Shown: positions 17,340 through 26,367, counted from the stretch's first letter. The stretch is DNA of 36,532 bases from Rhizobiaceae bacterium (GCA_017644105.1 JAEPMD010000022.1:26788-63319), one strand, 5' to 3'. Made by a program: numbers and translations. Notes: generated by a model not told the origin, from the sequence alone.

Positions 17340-17783
17340 ATGGTTTTTTTTGCGTCTTTATTTTTAACCTTGGCACCGATTTCATTTGCGCTCGGCATTG
17401 TGTTGCCCCTGGTGCGTTTTGAAAGTTTCTACTTCTTTGATGAAACACCGTCTTTGATTGGCATAGTCGACACCCTGATTGAGGGTGGGGACATTTTGCT
17501 TGCGATCTTGGTTGGGTGTTTTTCGATCATCTTTCCGATTGTTAAGCAGTTTGCAGTGACATTCGAAGCCTTTAGCCACGGCAAAGAACAACCAGAATTT
17601 TTGTCAAAACTTGTTCCGGTCTTATCGAAATGGTCGATGATGGATGTGTTGCTTGTGGCGATTGTAATTGTCGCCGCCAAAACATCTGGGATGGCCAATG
17701 CCTTTTCGCAACCTGGTTTGTGGTTTTATGCAGCGTCTGCGCTGCTGACGATATTAGCGCATCAAGCGATCAAAAGGATGTAA
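17340..17783 (+). CDS. PqiA-like (paraquat-inducible protein A) membrane protein
   Basis: 147 residues with about four hydrophobic helices (first at residues 3-22). The segment LVPVLSKWSMMDVLLVAIVIVAAK matches the second half of the PqiA domain, where a KWSM-D motif precedes a helix. PqiA partners MCE proteins in lipid transport across the envelope in enterobacteria; this is a short, single-domain version and no MCE gene is nearby. The start ATG 17340 has only a weak G-rich site upstream. A hairpin follows the stop. Confidence 0.75.
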   Translation: MVFFASLFLTLAPISFALGIVLPLVRFESFYFFDETPSLIGIVDTLIEGGDILLAILVGCFSIIFPIVKQFAVTFEAFSHGKEQPEFLSKLVPVLSKWSMMDVLLVAIVIVAAKTSGMANAFSQPGLWFYAASALLTILAHQAIKRM

Positions 17784-17790
17784 ACGCAAC

Positions 17791-17830
17791 AACGCACCCG
17801 ATCCGATTTTCAGATCAGGTGCGTTATTTG
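17791..17830. terminator. Hairpin between the PqiA-like gene and sciP
   Basis: AACGCACC / GGTGCGTT (17791-17798 with 17818-17825), with an inner GATC / GATC pair (17800-17803 with 17813-17816). T-rich sequence follows on the plus strand. It separates convergent genes and probably serves both. Confidence 0.8.
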
Positions 17831-17843
17831 AATTTCAAGAAAC

Positions 17844-18119
17844 CTAGTGACGGTATTGTTGAATGCGAGTTGTGCGCAATCCAGCGAGACCGTAATCATT
17901 GATCGAAGCCTGCCACGACAGGAACTCTTCAACGGTTAGGGTATACTTTTCGCATGCTTCCTCTAAGCTTAGAAGACCACCACGAACAGCTGCAACAACT
18001 TCAGCTTTTCTACGGATAACCCATCTGCGCGTTGTCGCAGGTGGAAGATCGGCGATCGTTAAGGGGCTGCCGTCAGGCCCAATTACAAATTTAACTCTAG
18101 GTCGTATCATTTCGGTCAT
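17844..18119 (-). CDS. sciP: CtrA inhibitory protein SciP (DUF1153)
   Basis: 91 residues forming one helix-turn-helix domain of the DUF1153 family (PPATTRRWVIRRKAEVVAAV; LSLEEACEKYTLTVEEFLSW). In Caulobacter SciP binds CtrA and DNA to block CtrA-driven transcription in early S phase. It starts at ATG 18119 with AGAGAG upstream; a second in-frame ATG three codons in is less likely. It completes a cluster with chpT and ctrA, about 1.7 kb from the ctrA start, and a terminator lies beyond its stop. Confidence 0.93.
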   Translation of the reverse strand: MTEMIRPRVKFVIGPDGSPLTIADLPPATTRRWVIRRKAEVVAAVRGGLLSLEEACEKYTLTVEEFLSWQASINDYGLAGLRTTRIQQYRH

Positions 18120-18294
18120 TGTACTCTCTTACTTTTCAAGACCAACACTGTCTCCACTTTACCGCAACAATTTTAATTTTTGCCTAAAGCCTCGGTAAGA
18201 AATTGGTAAGGATTGTGCTAAAATGGGACCTGTGTGAAGATTTAGTATAACTACGGTGTAAATTCGTATTAACGGCTGAAAAAGGGTGCAAAAG

Positions 18295-18741
18295 TTGATT
18301 ATTCGGGCCCAAATCCATGATTTTGATGCCATAAAGCAATGCGCAGAGTTAGCTTATGAACCTTATATTGCAGCGATTGGACGAAAACCTGCACCGATGG
18401 TTGCAGATTTTGCAAAATTAATTTCAGAAAAAAAAGTTTATATCAAAAAAGATGGTGAACAGAAGCTTACCGGTTTTATCGTTTTCTACCCAATCGACAC
18501 TTGGATGCATTTGGAAAATATTGCTGTTATGCCCACCGCGCATGGAAAGGGAATTGGAAAAGAGCTTATGTCGTTTTGTGAGATCCAAGCCAAGGTATTG
18601 GGGCTTTCTCAAGTGCAGCTTTATACCAATGGAAAGATGCACTCGAATTTAGCAATTTATCCCAAGTTTGGCTATGTCGAGACGGATCGTCGGATTGAAG
18701 ACGGTTTCCATCGTGTCTATTTCAGTAAAAGCTTGGCGTGA
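18295..18741 (+). CDS. GNAT-family N-acetyltransferase
   Basis: 148 residues with the GNAT core: a beta-4 strand (WMHLENIAVMPTAHGKGIGKELMSF) carrying the acetyl-CoA loop H-G-K-G-I-G-K, and a C-terminal LYTNGKMHSNLAIYPKFGYVE strand. It transfers an acetyl group from acetyl-CoA to an unknown amine. I favour TTG 18295, eight bases after AAAAAGGG, which gives the typical MIIRAQIHD start; GTG 18286 overlaps that purine run. It stands alone before mnmA. Confidence 0.88.
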   Translation: MIIRAQIHDFDAIKQCAELAYEPYIAAIGRKPAPMVADFAKLISEKKVYIKKDGEQKLTGFIVFYPIDTWMHLENIAVMPTAHGKGIGKELMSFCEIQAKVLGLSQVQLYTNGKMHSNLAIYPKFGYVETDRRIEDGFHRVYFSKSLA

Positions 18742-18850
18742 TGCATAATCAACATCTTTGAATGCTGCTTGTTGTTTCAAGCTAAAGGCATTATAAGCGG
18801 TCCATTGTTAATTGATCAGCGCCTTTAACGCTGTTGAATTGAGGTCAAAA

Positions 18851-20065
18851 GTGAATAGTTTAGATATTAATAAAGCCCCTGAAGACACTCGGGTGGTGGT
18901 TGCCATGTCTGGTGGTGTTGATAGCTCTGTGGTTGCAGGCATTTTAAAACGCCAGGGATATGATGTTTTAGGAATTACATTACAGCTTTATGATCATGGT
19001 GCGGCTGTGCACCGAGCGGGATCATGCTGCGCGGGTCAGGATATTGATGATGCACGACGAGTTTGCGAAACCATCGGTATCCCGCATTATGTTCTTGATT
19101 ATGAGAAACGTTTTGCCGAAGCTGTGATCAATCCGTTTGCTGAAAGTTATATTGCGGGTGAAACGCCAGTGCCTTGTATTGCTTGCAATCAAACGGTGAA
19201 GTTTGCGGACCTTTTGGCAACGGCGAAAGATCTCGGTGCCGATGCTTTGGCGACTGGTCATTACATTCGCTCGCGTGCTAATCCTACTGAAGACAATCCA
19301 GGACGTCGTGCGCTTTATCGCCCCGTGGATAACAATCGCGATCAAAGTTACTTCTTGTTTGCAACGACTCAAGACCAATTGGACTATGTGCGGTTCCCGC
19401 TGGGGGATCTTCCAAAGTCTGACACACGCGCACTTGCGGAAGAAATGGGTCTGGTTGTGGCACAAAAAGCTGACAGTCAGGACATATGTTTTGTGCCGCA
19501 AGGCAAATATTCCTCCATTGTCGAAAAGCTTCGTCCTGATGCAGTTTTATCAGGTGATATCGTGCATCTTGATGGCCGTGTGCTTGGCCAACATGAAGGT
19601 ATTTTGCGTTATACAATTGGACAACGCCGAGGCATTGGTGTGTCCGCTGGTGAGCCTTTATATGTGGTTTATATCGACGCCCGTACCGCACGTGTGATTG
19701 TTGGGCCGAAAGAGGCGCTTGAAACGAAATCTGTGACTTTGCGCGATGTTAATTGGTTGGGTGATGAAGACCTGGAAGCCATTGGTCCTGACGGCTTTGA
19801 ATGCTTTGCGAAAGTGCGTTCTACACGCCCGCCAAAAGCTGCACGGGTGAAACATATACATGGTGTTACCAGTGTTGAACTAATCGAAGGCGAAGAAGGC
19901 GTTGCTGCCGGGCAAGCTTGCGTTTTATATTCCAGCCCTGATGACAATGCGCGCGTTTATGGTGGTGGCTTCATCAAGAAGTCTCTCAGAGATCCAAAGA
20001 CGGAGCAGATGTTGCAGGAGCTGAACAAGCCAGCCGCTTTGGAGAACACTGCTGCGAGCGTATAA
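18851..20065 (+). CDS. mnmA: tRNA-specific 2-thiouridylase MnmA
   Basis: 404 residues. PP-loop SGGVDSS at 20-26, the catalytic cysteine C112 in [10 protein letters not shown], and the second cysteine in [13 protein letters not shown] (near residue 209). [10 protein letters not shown] marks the later tRNA-binding domain. MnmA adds sulfur to C2 of the wobble uridine of Lys, Glu and Gln tRNAs, taking persulfide from IscS and relays. The start is GTG 18851, seven bases after GAGG; an upstream frame from TTG 18812 has no such site. Its stop abuts the ATG of the next gene with no gap. Confidence 0.97.
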   Translation: MNSLDINKAPEDTRVVVAMSGGVDSSVVAGILKRQGYDVLGITLQLYDHGAAVHRAGSCCAGQDIDDARRVCETIGIPHYVLDYEKRFAEAVINPFAESYIAGETPVPCIACNQTVKFADLLATAKDLGADALATGHYIRSRANPTEDNPGRRALYRPVDNNRDQSYFLFATTQDQLDYVRFPLGDLPKSDTRALAEEMGLVVAQKADSQDICFVPQGKYSSIVEKLRPDAVLSGDIVHLDGRVLGQHEGILRYTIGQRRGIGVSAGEPLYVVYIDARTARVIVGPKEALETKSVTLRDVNWLGDEDLEAIGPDGFECFAKVRSTRPPKAARVKHIHGVTSVELIEGEEGVAAGQACVLYSSPDDNARVYGGGFIKKSLRDPKTEQMLQELNKPAALENTAASV

Positions 20066-20551
20066 ATGAGCTATCATTTTCGCATCGTTGAGGAAGCAGA
20101 TCTACCTTTATTGGGTAAATGGCTGCGTGCACCGCATCTACGCGCCTGGTGGGGTGATCCCAATGAGGAATTGGGATTGATCAAGCATGATTTGAATGAT
20201 CCAAAAATTAATCTAATGATGGTGGAATATCAATCACAGCCTTTTGCCTATATTCAAGATTATCGCGTAGCTGATTGGCCGCAGGATTATTTTGCGGAGT
20301 TTCCAATAACAACGCGTGCGATTGACACATTTATTGGGCGCGAGGATATGCTGGAAAAAGGGCATGGGCGCGCCTATTTGCGACAGCATATTCAGGCATT
20401 GATCGAAGAAGGTGCGGAGCAAATTGTTATCGATCCTTTGTATAAAAACAAACGTGCGATAAAAGCTTATCAGGGCGCCGGATTTCAATTTCATTCTCGT
20501 CATGAAACAGATGAAGGTGAGATTTGTCTGATGGTTTATATAAAGAACTAA
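20066..20551 (+). CDS. GNAT acetyltransferase, AAC(6')/IucB-like
   Basis: 161 residues of the Acetyltransf_8 type (FRIVEEADLPLLGKWLRAPHLRAWWGDP; GHGRAYLRQHIQALIEEGAEQIVIDPLYKNKRAIKAYQGAGF). This group includes aminoglycoside 6'-acetyltransferases and siderophore acetylases, but chromosomal members often have unknown substrates, so no resistance role should be assumed. Its ATG directly follows the mnmA stop codon, so translation is coupled; the nitroreductase follows 11 bases later. Confidence 0.88.
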   Translation: MSYHFRIVEEADLPLLGKWLRAPHLRAWWGDPNEELGLIKHDLNDPKINLMMVEYQSQPFAYIQDYRVADWPQDYFAEFPITTRAIDTFIGREDMLEKGHGRAYLRQHIQALIEEGAEQIVIDPLYKNKRAIKAYQGAGFQFHSRHETDEGEICLMVYIKN

Positions 20552-20562
20552 AGAGGTGTGGA

Positions 20563-21255
20563 ATGTTTGTACGCGGGGATATGAAGTATAAGGCATTGCC
20601 ATTGCCAGATCGCATGGATTTGTCAGATCAAGAGATGCAAGAGGCTGCGGATGCGTTTTATGATAAAATGAAACGTCGGCATTCGGTGCGGGATTTTTCA
20701 AATCGCAAAGTGTCGAAATCTGTCATTGAAAAATGCATTCAAGCCGCAGGCACAGCACCTTCAGGCGCAAACCATCAGCCTTGGCATTTTATTGCCATCT
20801 CCAACCCAGACGTCAAACATGAAATCCGTCTGGCTGCAGAGGAAGAAGAACGCCAGTTCTATGCAGGCGGCGGGGGTGATGAATGGATTAAAGCGCTCGA
20901 ACCCATCGGGACGACTGCCGATAAACCGCATCTTGATATTGCACCATGGCTGATTGTTGTCTTTGCCCAAAGATGGGGAGAATTTGATGATGGTCAACGC
21001 TATAAAAACTATTACGTTCCCGAAAGTGTGGGGATTGCCACTGGGGTTTTGCTCACAGCTTTACATCATTCCGGATTGGTTACGCTGACGCATACGCCCA
21101 ATCCGATGAAATTTTTAAATGACAAATTTGATCGTCCGCAATCTGAAAAGCCGGTGATGATCATTGCCGTTGGTCATCCGTCAGATGATGCAACGGTGCC
21201 AAGTGTCGCAAAGATCAAAAAGCTGCTTGATGAGATTTTGACCTTGAGTGAGTAA
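20563..21255 (+). CDS. Nitroreductase-fold flavoprotein, iodotyrosine-deiodinase-like
   Basis: 230 residues of the FMN nitroreductase superfamily. RRHSVRDFSNRKV (38-50) is the phosphate-binding Arg/Ser region, and AGTAPSGANHQPW (62-74) and TLTHTPNP also match. Aligned from memory to human iodotyrosine deiodinase, the lid residues that bind the substrate zwitterion (E157, Y161, K182) fall on E96, Y100 and K121 here, with the same spacing, and the tail ATVP is shared. IYD reductively removes halogen from halotyrosines. ATG 20563 has AGAGG six bases upstream; earlier frame extension overlaps the GNAT gene. It is third in the mnmA-GNAT-nitroreductase run. The natural substrate is unproven. Confidence 0.85.
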   Translation: MFVRGDMKYKALPLPDRMDLSDQEMQEAADAFYDKMKRRHSVRDFSNRKVSKSVIEKCIQAAGTAPSGANHQPWHFIAISNPDVKHEIRLAAEEEERQFYAGGGGDEWIKALEPIGTTADKPHLDIAPWLIVVFAQRWGEFDDGQRYKNYYVPESVGIATGVLLTALHHSGLVTLTHTPNPMKFLNDKFDRPQSEKPVMIIAVGHPSDDATVPSVAKIKKLLDEILTLSE

Positions 21256-21366
21256 AATCTTTAATTCGACCAAGACGTGATCAAGATTACAGATTTGTAA
21301 CTTTTGATTGGTTTGCCGCTTTGCCACGCTGTTCATGATGTTTGATAACTGAAAAGGATATTCATC

Positions 21367-22272
21367 ATGAATGAGCATATTCCTGGTTTACGTAAAACAG
21401 CCAAAGACTTTCCCCAAGAACTGTTAGATCTTTATGATTTTTACGCCCATGGCAAAATGACCAAGCGTGAATTTTTAGATAAGGCTGGCAAATTTGCTGT
21501 TGGCGGTATCACTGCTTCTGTTTTGTTGGGTCAGCTTGCACCCAATTATGCGCTTGCCCAGCAGGTTGCCCCAGATGATGGCGACATAACAACTGAACGC
21601 ATGACTTATCAGTCACTCAACGGCAATGGCGATGTGAACGGCTATCTGGTTAAGCCAGCAGGTGCGACCGGCAAATTGCCAGCCGTGTTGGTTATCCATG
21701 AAAACCGCGGATTGAACCCTTATATCGAAGATGTGGCACGCCGTATGGCAAAAGCCGGCTTTATGGCGCTGGCGCCGGATGGATTAACATCGGTCGGCGG
21801 ATATCCGGGCAATGATTATAAGGGCAGGGAGCTGCAACGCACCGTTGATCGCGGCAAATTGCTCAATGACTTTTTTGCTGGCTTTGAACATTTGCTTGCG
21901 CGTGACGATAGCACCGGGAAAGTGGGTGCGGTTGGATTTTGCTATGGTGGTGGCGTGGTGAATGCCATTTCGGTTGCCTATCCTGAGCTGGCAGCGGGTG
22001 TTCCCTTTTATGGTCGTAAAGCGGCTGTAGAAGATGTGCCATCCATCCAGGCACCACTAATGTTCCAATTTGGAGAGCTGGATACGCGTATTAATGAAGG
22101 TTGGCCGCCTTATGAAGCTGCATTAAAGGCTGCGGGGAAAACATATGAAGCGCATATTTACCCCCAGGCAAATCATGGATTTCACAATGATACGACGCCT
22201 AGATATGACGAAACGAATGCCAAACTCGCGGAAGAGCGGACGATTGCGTTCTTTAACGAACATTTGGCTTAG
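21367..22272 (+). CDS. Exported dienelactone-hydrolase family esterase (YghX-like)
   Basis: 301 residues. An N-terminal stretch of ~30 residues precedes a Tat-like motif ([10 protein letters not shown]) and hydrophobic segment, with cleavage near ALAQQ (~66). The alpha/beta-hydrolase domain carries the nucleophile C192 (GFCYGGG), D239 (GELDTR) and H270 (NHGFHND), the Cys-Asp-His triad of dienelactone hydrolases. E112 in HENRGL and the [10 protein letters not shown] motif also fit. It would hydrolyse a lactone or ester in the periplasm; the substrate is unknown. AAGGA lies nine bases before the ATG. A strong hairpin follows the gene. Confidence 0.88.
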   Translation: MNEHIPGLRKTAKDFPQELLDLYDFYAHGKMTKREFLDKAGKFAVGGITASVLLGQLAPNYALAQQVAPDDGDITTERMTYQSLNGNGDVNGYLVKPAGATGKLPAVLVIHENRGLNPYIEDVARRMAKAGFMALAPDGLTSVGGYPGNDYKGRELQRTVDRGKLLNDFFAGFEHLLARDDSTGKVGAVGFCYGGGVVNAISVAYPELAAGVPFYGRKAAVEDVPSIQAPLMFQFGELDTRINEGWPPYEAALKAAGKTYEAHIYPQANHGFHNDTTPRYDETNAKLAEERTIAFFNEHLA

Positions 22273-22316
22273 TTAACGAAGGCGCCACATAATGAAGCGC
22301 CTATTATTCATCATTT

Positions 22317-22369
22317 GCCTACTTATTATGCAATTTATTGCCTAATAAGTAGGCTTATTGAGTTTTGTT
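22317..22369 (+). terminator. Long hairpin downstream of the hydrolase gene
   Basis: A 12-bp perfect stem, GCCTACTTATTA / TAATAAGTAGGC (22317-22328 with 22343-22354), continues after one mismatch with a 4-bp inner stem (GCAA / TTGC) and a TTTA loop. TTATTGAGTTTT follows. A smaller stem AGGCGC / GCGCCT (22280-22285 with 22297-22302) comes just before. It most likely ends the hydrolase transcript. Confidence 0.8.
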
Positions 22370-22461
22370 GCATTCTTTAGTTTCAGTATGATTAAGATAT
22401 AATCATCAAATAGGCAGCAAAATCAGCAAATGATTAAAAAAATACCAAATTTGTTAACGAT

Positions 22462-22476
22462 TGGCACAGGCTTTGC
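22462..22476 (+). promoter_or_regulatory. Sigma-54 (RpoN) promoter of amtB
   Basis: TGGCACAGGCTTTGC fits the -24/-12 consensus TGGCAC-N5-TTGC exactly, with GG (22463-22464) and GC (22475-22476) ten bases apart. It lies about 70 bp ahead of amtB, so nitrogen-limitation control through NtrC is expected. A clear NtrC binding site was not recognised upstream. Confidence 0.85.
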
Positions 22477-22548
22477 TTTGAAGTGAGTAAGAATTGAGCA
22501 CTGAGGAAGAGTGCTTACTTGCTTTAACGACAAAAAGGGGTGTTTCTC

Positions 22549-23748
22549 GTGGTTGGAACAGATGTATTTTTCGTCCTTTTGGGGGCGATTTTAGTTTTCG
22601 CAATGCATGGTGGCTTTGCGTTTTTGGAAGTTGGGACGGTTCGACACAAAAATCAGGTCAACGCATTGGTCAAAATCATATCTGATTTTGCGATTTCAAC
22701 AGTTGCTTATTTCGTGGTTGGTTATTCAGTTGCCTATGGCACGAATTTCTTCGCCGATGCGACAACATTGTCAGGCGGTGAAGGCACAGGTTTTGCGCCG
22801 CAAGGTCTCGACCTGGTTAAGCTATTTTTCTTGGTAACATTTGCCGCTGCGATCCCAGCGATTATTTCAGGTGGTATTGCAGAACGCGCAAAATTCTATC
22901 CGCAATTGATCGCATCCGCTGTTATCGTTGGATTTTTCTATCCGCTTTATGAGGGTATGATCTGGGGTGGCAATTACGGGTTCCAATCGTGGCTCAATGA
23001 CACATTTGGTGCTGAGTTCCACGATTTTGCCGGTTCAATTGTGGTTCACGCTGTTGGCGGATGGATCGCTCTTGCAGCCGTGATTTTGCTGGGTGCACGT
23101 TATCGCCGTTATAAAGACGGTCTTCGCACACCAAACTTTGCGCCATCTTCTATTCCTTGGTTGGCTATGGGTTCTTGGATGCTTTGTATTGGTTGGTTCG
23201 GCTTCAACGTTATGACCCATGGTTCTGTTGAAGGCGTGTCTGGTCTGACGGCATTAAATTCATTGATGGCAATGGTTGGCGGCATTTTGGTTGCTCTTGT
23301 GGTTGGTAAAAATGACCCAGGCTTTATCCATAACGGCGCATTGGCTGGTCTTGTGGCTGTATGTGCCGGCTCTGACATTATGAATCCACTTGGTTCGCTC
23401 GTTGTGGGTGGTGTTGCTGGCGCAATCTTCGTTGTCTTCTTCAACCTTTGCCAAAGCAAATGGCAAATTGATGACGTGTTGGGTGTATGGCCACTGCATG
23501 GTCTTTGTGGCCTTTGGGGCGGTATTGCTTGCGGCATCTTCGGAACCGAAGCACTTGGAGGACTTGGCGGCGTGACCTTTATGAGCCAGCTTGTTGGTTC
23601 TGTTGTTGGTGCAGGTTATGCATTAATCGCTGGTTTCATTGTCTATGGTGTGTTGCGCGCCACAATGGGCATTCGCCTATCAGACGAAGAGCAGCAAATT
23701 GGTGCTGACTTGGCAATCCACAAAATTGGTGCAAACCCTGAAGTTTAA
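22549..23748 (+). CDS. amtB: Ammonium transporter AmtB
   Basis: 399 residues with about eleven hydrophobic helices. Family landmarks include FAMHGGFAFLEVGTVRHKN (helix 1), IWGGNYGFQSW, DFAGSIVVHAVGGWIALAA (the conserved Asp and first pore His), and WPLHGLCGLWGGIACGIFG (second pore His). The short cytosolic tail is RLSDEEQQIGADLAIHKIG, the part that binds PII protein GlnK. I favour GTG 22549, eight bases after AAAAGGGG; GTG 22540 overlaps that site. A sigma-54 promoter precedes it. The usual partner glnK is absent on both sides here, unlike the common glnK-amtB operon. Confidence 0.95.
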   Translation: MVGTDVFFVLLGAILVFAMHGGFAFLEVGTVRHKNQVNALVKIISDFAISTVAYFVVGYSVAYGTNFFADATTLSGGEGTGFAPQGLDLVKLFFLVTFAAAIPAIISGGIAERAKFYPQLIASAVIVGFFYPLYEGMIWGGNYGFQSWLNDTFGAEFHDFAGSIVVHAVGGWIALAAVILLGARYRRYKDGLRTPNFAPSSIPWLAMGSWMLCIGWFGFNVMTHGSVEGVSGLTALNSLMAMVGGILVALVVGKNDPGFIHNGALAGLVAVCAGSDIMNPLGSLVVGGVAGAIFVVFFNLCQSKWQIDDVLGVWPLHGLCGLWGGIACGIFGTEALGGLGGVTFMSQLVGSVVGAGYALIAGFIVYGVLRATMGIRLSDEEQQIGADLAIHKIGANPEV

Positions 23749-23771
23749 TCATCAATCGATGAATTAAGATC

Positions 23772-23810
23772 AAGGCCAATGTGAGTGAAACCACATTGGC
23801 CTTTTTCGTT
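23772..23810 (+). terminator. Terminator after amtB
   Basis: AAGGCCAATGTG / CACATTGGCCTT is a perfect 12-bp stem (23772-23783 with 23792-23803) with an 8-base loop, followed by TTTTTCGTTTT. A strong intrinsic terminator for amtB; it also faces the end of the convergent lysE-like gene. Confidence 0.93.
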
Positions 23811-24434
23811 TTAGGTTTTAGCTGCAGATAAAACACCGGCACTGATTAACAATGACCCGCCTGTCCGCTCTGCCCATTTGATCACATTCGGATTTTGCAT
23901 GCCTTTTCGAGCCCGGGCTGCAAAAGCCGTGTAAAGCCACATATTGATAAAGGCCAACACCAAGAAAGTTGCAATGCAAATAGCCGCCTGCGGCATAAAG
24001 CTCATGCTTGGGCTGATGAATTGCGGCACAAAGGCAATAAAGAAAATTACGCCTTTTGGATTGAGCGCTGTAACCATTAAAGCCTCGCGAAACATTTTTT
24101 GAGGTGACTTTAAACGTTCAACTTTGCTTGTTTGCTCACCCGCAGATTTGCCAGCATTTTTGATCATCGATATGCCAATATAGATGAGGTAAATCACACC
24201 TGCCCATTTGATGATCTGAAAGGCTTCTGATGATGCGAGCAAAATTGTCCCGACGCCAAGCATAGACAAAGTCGTTGCGATGAAATCTCCTGCGACCACG
24301 CCCCAAACGGTAGGCGCAACGGCACGTTGTCCATGGGCGATCGCTTGGCCAACGGCCATAATGATCGAAGGGCCGGGAATAATCAGGACCACCATGGAGG
24401 CAATCACAAATGCGAGATAGTTTTCAATAGGCAT
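23811..24434 (-). CDS. LysE/RhtB-family exporter
   Basis: 207 residues with about six hydrophobic segments. The N terminus (YLAFVIASMVVLIIPGPSIIMAVGQAIAHG) carries the PGP motif typical of LysE/RhtB exporters, which pump amino acids or their derivatives out across the inner membrane. AAGGAG lies six bases before the ATG. It is transcribed alone toward amtB. The exported compound cannot be told from the sequence. Confidence 0.92.
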   Translation of the reverse strand: MPIENYLAFVIASMVVLIIPGPSIIMAVGQAIAHGQRAVAPTVWGVVAGDFIATTLSMLGVGTILLASSEAFQIIKWAGVIYLIYIGISMIKNAGKSAGEQTSKVERLKSPQKMFREALMVTALNPKGVIFFIAFVPQFISPSMSFMPQAAICIATFLVLAFINMWLYTAFAARARKGMQNPNVIKWAERTGGSLLISAGVLSAAKT

Positions 24435-24563
24435 AAGCGTCTCCTTAAGGGGCTGAGTAATCCCTCAAGATGCGCGCTTGTCAATATGTTTGATGATTGC
24501 CGGATAGATTTTGCTCTGTGGTTAGCGCTCGGGGCGTGAGCGCTAACCTCGATGTGAAAGATA

Positions 24564-25016
24564 TTATTTCAAGTCTGCTGATGAGAATAGGACAGTGTAT
24601 TTTTCGCAGAAGATGGCAACAGAGCCGAAATCTGCAGGGTTCGCACCATCTGGCAATGCATAGCTTTGTGCGCCAGATGTTGATTGTAACACGCCGAGAT
24701 TAACATGCTTACCAGCGATTACATCATTGCCGTTTTTAAGGCCTGAACCTTCGACCAAAAAGACTTTTAAGTCTGGGCCTGCCGTGGAGGTGAATTCAGA
24801 CAGTTCAAGCGTATGTTTGCCGCTGGCATCTTTGACGATTTTGACATTGCCTTCGCCAATATAATTGCCGCCAACACCTTTAATCACGCCTGTGGTTACA
24901 GACATTGAATCAGCATGGGCAATGCTTGCACCCAAAAGATTGTCAGAATTTGAGGCTAAAGGAGCTGCAAAAACAGTCAATGCGGAAAATGCAAGTGCGA
25001 TTGAAATGTTCTTCAT
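24564..25016 (-). CDS. Exported DM13-domain protein
   Basis: 150 residues. A long signal peptide (MKNISIALAFSALTVFAAPL…, ending near SIAHA at residue 37) is followed by a DM13 domain (TAGPDLKVFLVEG; LGVLQSTSGAQSYALPDG; SVAIFCEKYTVLFSSADL), including the single cysteine expected in this family. DM13 domains are proposed to bind redox cofactors or act as electron-transfer modules; no function is proven here. The start is ATG 25016, preceded by GGAAGGG; an in-frame ATG at 25106 adds 30 residues ahead of the signal peptide and is unlikely. Confidence 0.87.
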   Translation of the reverse strand: MKNISIALAFSALTVFAAPLASNSDNLLGASIAHADSMSVTTGVIKGVGGNYIGEGNVKIVKDASGKHTLELSEFTSTAGPDLKVFLVEGSGLKNGNDVIAGKHVNLGVLQSTSGAQSYALPDGANPADFGSVAIFCEKYTVLFSSADLK

Positions 25017-25124
25017 GATATTACCCTTCCAGTAAATGTTGGAAAAAGGTGTAACATCTTCCGAAAATTCCGCAATTGACGTCTTTTCACAAATAAGAGA
25101 GGTCAAAGTTACCGAAATTCGTGA

Positions 25125-26087
25125 TTAGCTTTCGTGCTGGACAGTGCCTGCTTCCAAAATCTTGACAACTTCCAGACCATCTTGGATCGTCACTTTAGGT
25201 GTCGCACCTGTTTGGATCGCATTGATGAAATCTTCAAGTTCAGCAGTTAATGGCATGCTTTGTTCAACGGCGATAAATTCTGGTTCTACCATTTCGCTTT
25301 GCCAGCCCAAATCGTCCTGCCAGATTTTGTGCTTGTAAAGCGCAAGCTTTTGATCCCAAGGCAGGGCATCATCAAAGGACATCATGGCTTTGGAGCCAAC
25401 CAAAGTCAGACGACGCTCCCGATAAGGATTAAGCCGTGAGGTGAGAACATGCGCTTTGACCCCAGATGGAAAACCTAAATGCAGATGGGCAAAGTCGCTT
25501 AGATGGTTGAGCGCAGCGGCTCCTTCGCCATGAATGCGGGTTGGCGCTTCGCCGGTCACGGCCAAAATAAGCGATAAATCATGCGGTGCGATATCCCACA
25601 AAGCATCGTTTTTTGGATGGAATTTTCCAAGGCCCACGCGGTGAGAATGGATATATTGAAGTTCACCCAGATCACCGGCCTTAAACATCGCGAGCATTTT
25701 TTCAAAAGCTGAATGATAGCGCAATATATGCCCCGTCATCGCCACCTTACCTGATGTAATTGCGGCATCGACAACGTCTTGCGCATCTTTTGTGTTCAGC
25801 GCAATTGGTTTTTCGATCAGAACATGTTTGCCGGCTTCAAGCGCTAATATGGCATTTTGTGCATGTAGATGCGGGGGGAGGGCAAAGACAATGCCGTCGA
25901 TTTGTTCATCGGCTAAAATTTCATCGAGAGTTTTCGCAGGGACGTTGAACTTTTCAGCTGCTTGGTTTACGCTGTCAGAATTTAGATCGCTGACAGCTGA
26001 AAGTGCGCCGAGTTCAGACAAAGTCCGGGCATGATTTGTCCCCCAATAGCCACATCCAACAACCGCGATTTTTGTCTTATTATTCAT
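25125..26087 (-). CDS. Gfo/Idh/MocA-family oxidoreductase
   Basis: 320 residues. The N-terminal Rossmann fold has VGCGYWGTNHARTL, and the family EKP motif is present in HVLIEKPIALN (K about 95). The C-terminal half supplies the beta-sheet substrate domain, with HDLSLILAV holding a likely catalytic His. These enzymes oxidise or reduce sugars or cyclitols with NAD(P). GYWG versions often sit in sugar-nucleotide pathways, but no such neighbours are present. Start ATG 26087 has GGAC upstream. Confidence 0.92.
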   Translation of the reverse strand: MNNKTKIAVVGCGYWGTNHARTLSELGALSAVSDLNSDSVNQAAEKFNVPAKTLDEILADEQIDGIVFALPPHLHAQNAILALEAGKHVLIEKPIALNTKDAQDVVDAAITSGKVAMTGHILRYHSAFEKMLAMFKAGDLGELQYIHSHRVGLGKFHPKNDALWDIAPHDLSLILAVTGEAPTRIHGEGAAALNHLSDFAHLHLGFPSGVKAHVLTSRLNPYRERRLTLVGSKAMMSFDDALPWDQKLALYKHKIWQDDLGWQSEMVEPEFIAVEQSMPLTAELEDFINAIQTGATPKVTIQDGLEVVKILEAGTVQHES

Positions 26088-26290
26088 TTATTCGTCCAAC
26101 TTTAATCTGCGGTTTGTAGCACTAAAGTGGTCAGCGCATTTTCGCAAGTTCGCAATCGCAACAATCGTGAGATAATTGATATTGCAGGATATTAGGTTTC
26201 CGAAAAAAGCATAAAACCAGTTCAAATTCCATCACTTAAGGGACTGGAAATGAAAAGCGTATCTTTTGTTCGAAAAATCTCGCAAAGTGC

Positions 26291-26319
26291 TTGACACTTT
26301 AGCATAGTCCACCTTATAT
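26291..26319 (+). promoter_or_regulatory. Probable promoter of tRNA-Met
   Basis: TTGACA (26291-26296) and TTATAT (26314-26319) are spaced by 17 bases and lie about 50 bp upstream of the tRNA. This fits a housekeeping sigma-70 promoter. Confidence 0.7.
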
Positions 26320-26367
26320 GCCGCCGATCTGTTAAGAACAGTGGCGTTTACATAATTACGCTTTTGT

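Noticed and set aside
20066-20551. Aminoglycoside resistance gene
   Set aside because: The fold is AAC(6')-like, but it is chromosomal and coupled to mnmA with no mobile context; a resistance role is unsupported.
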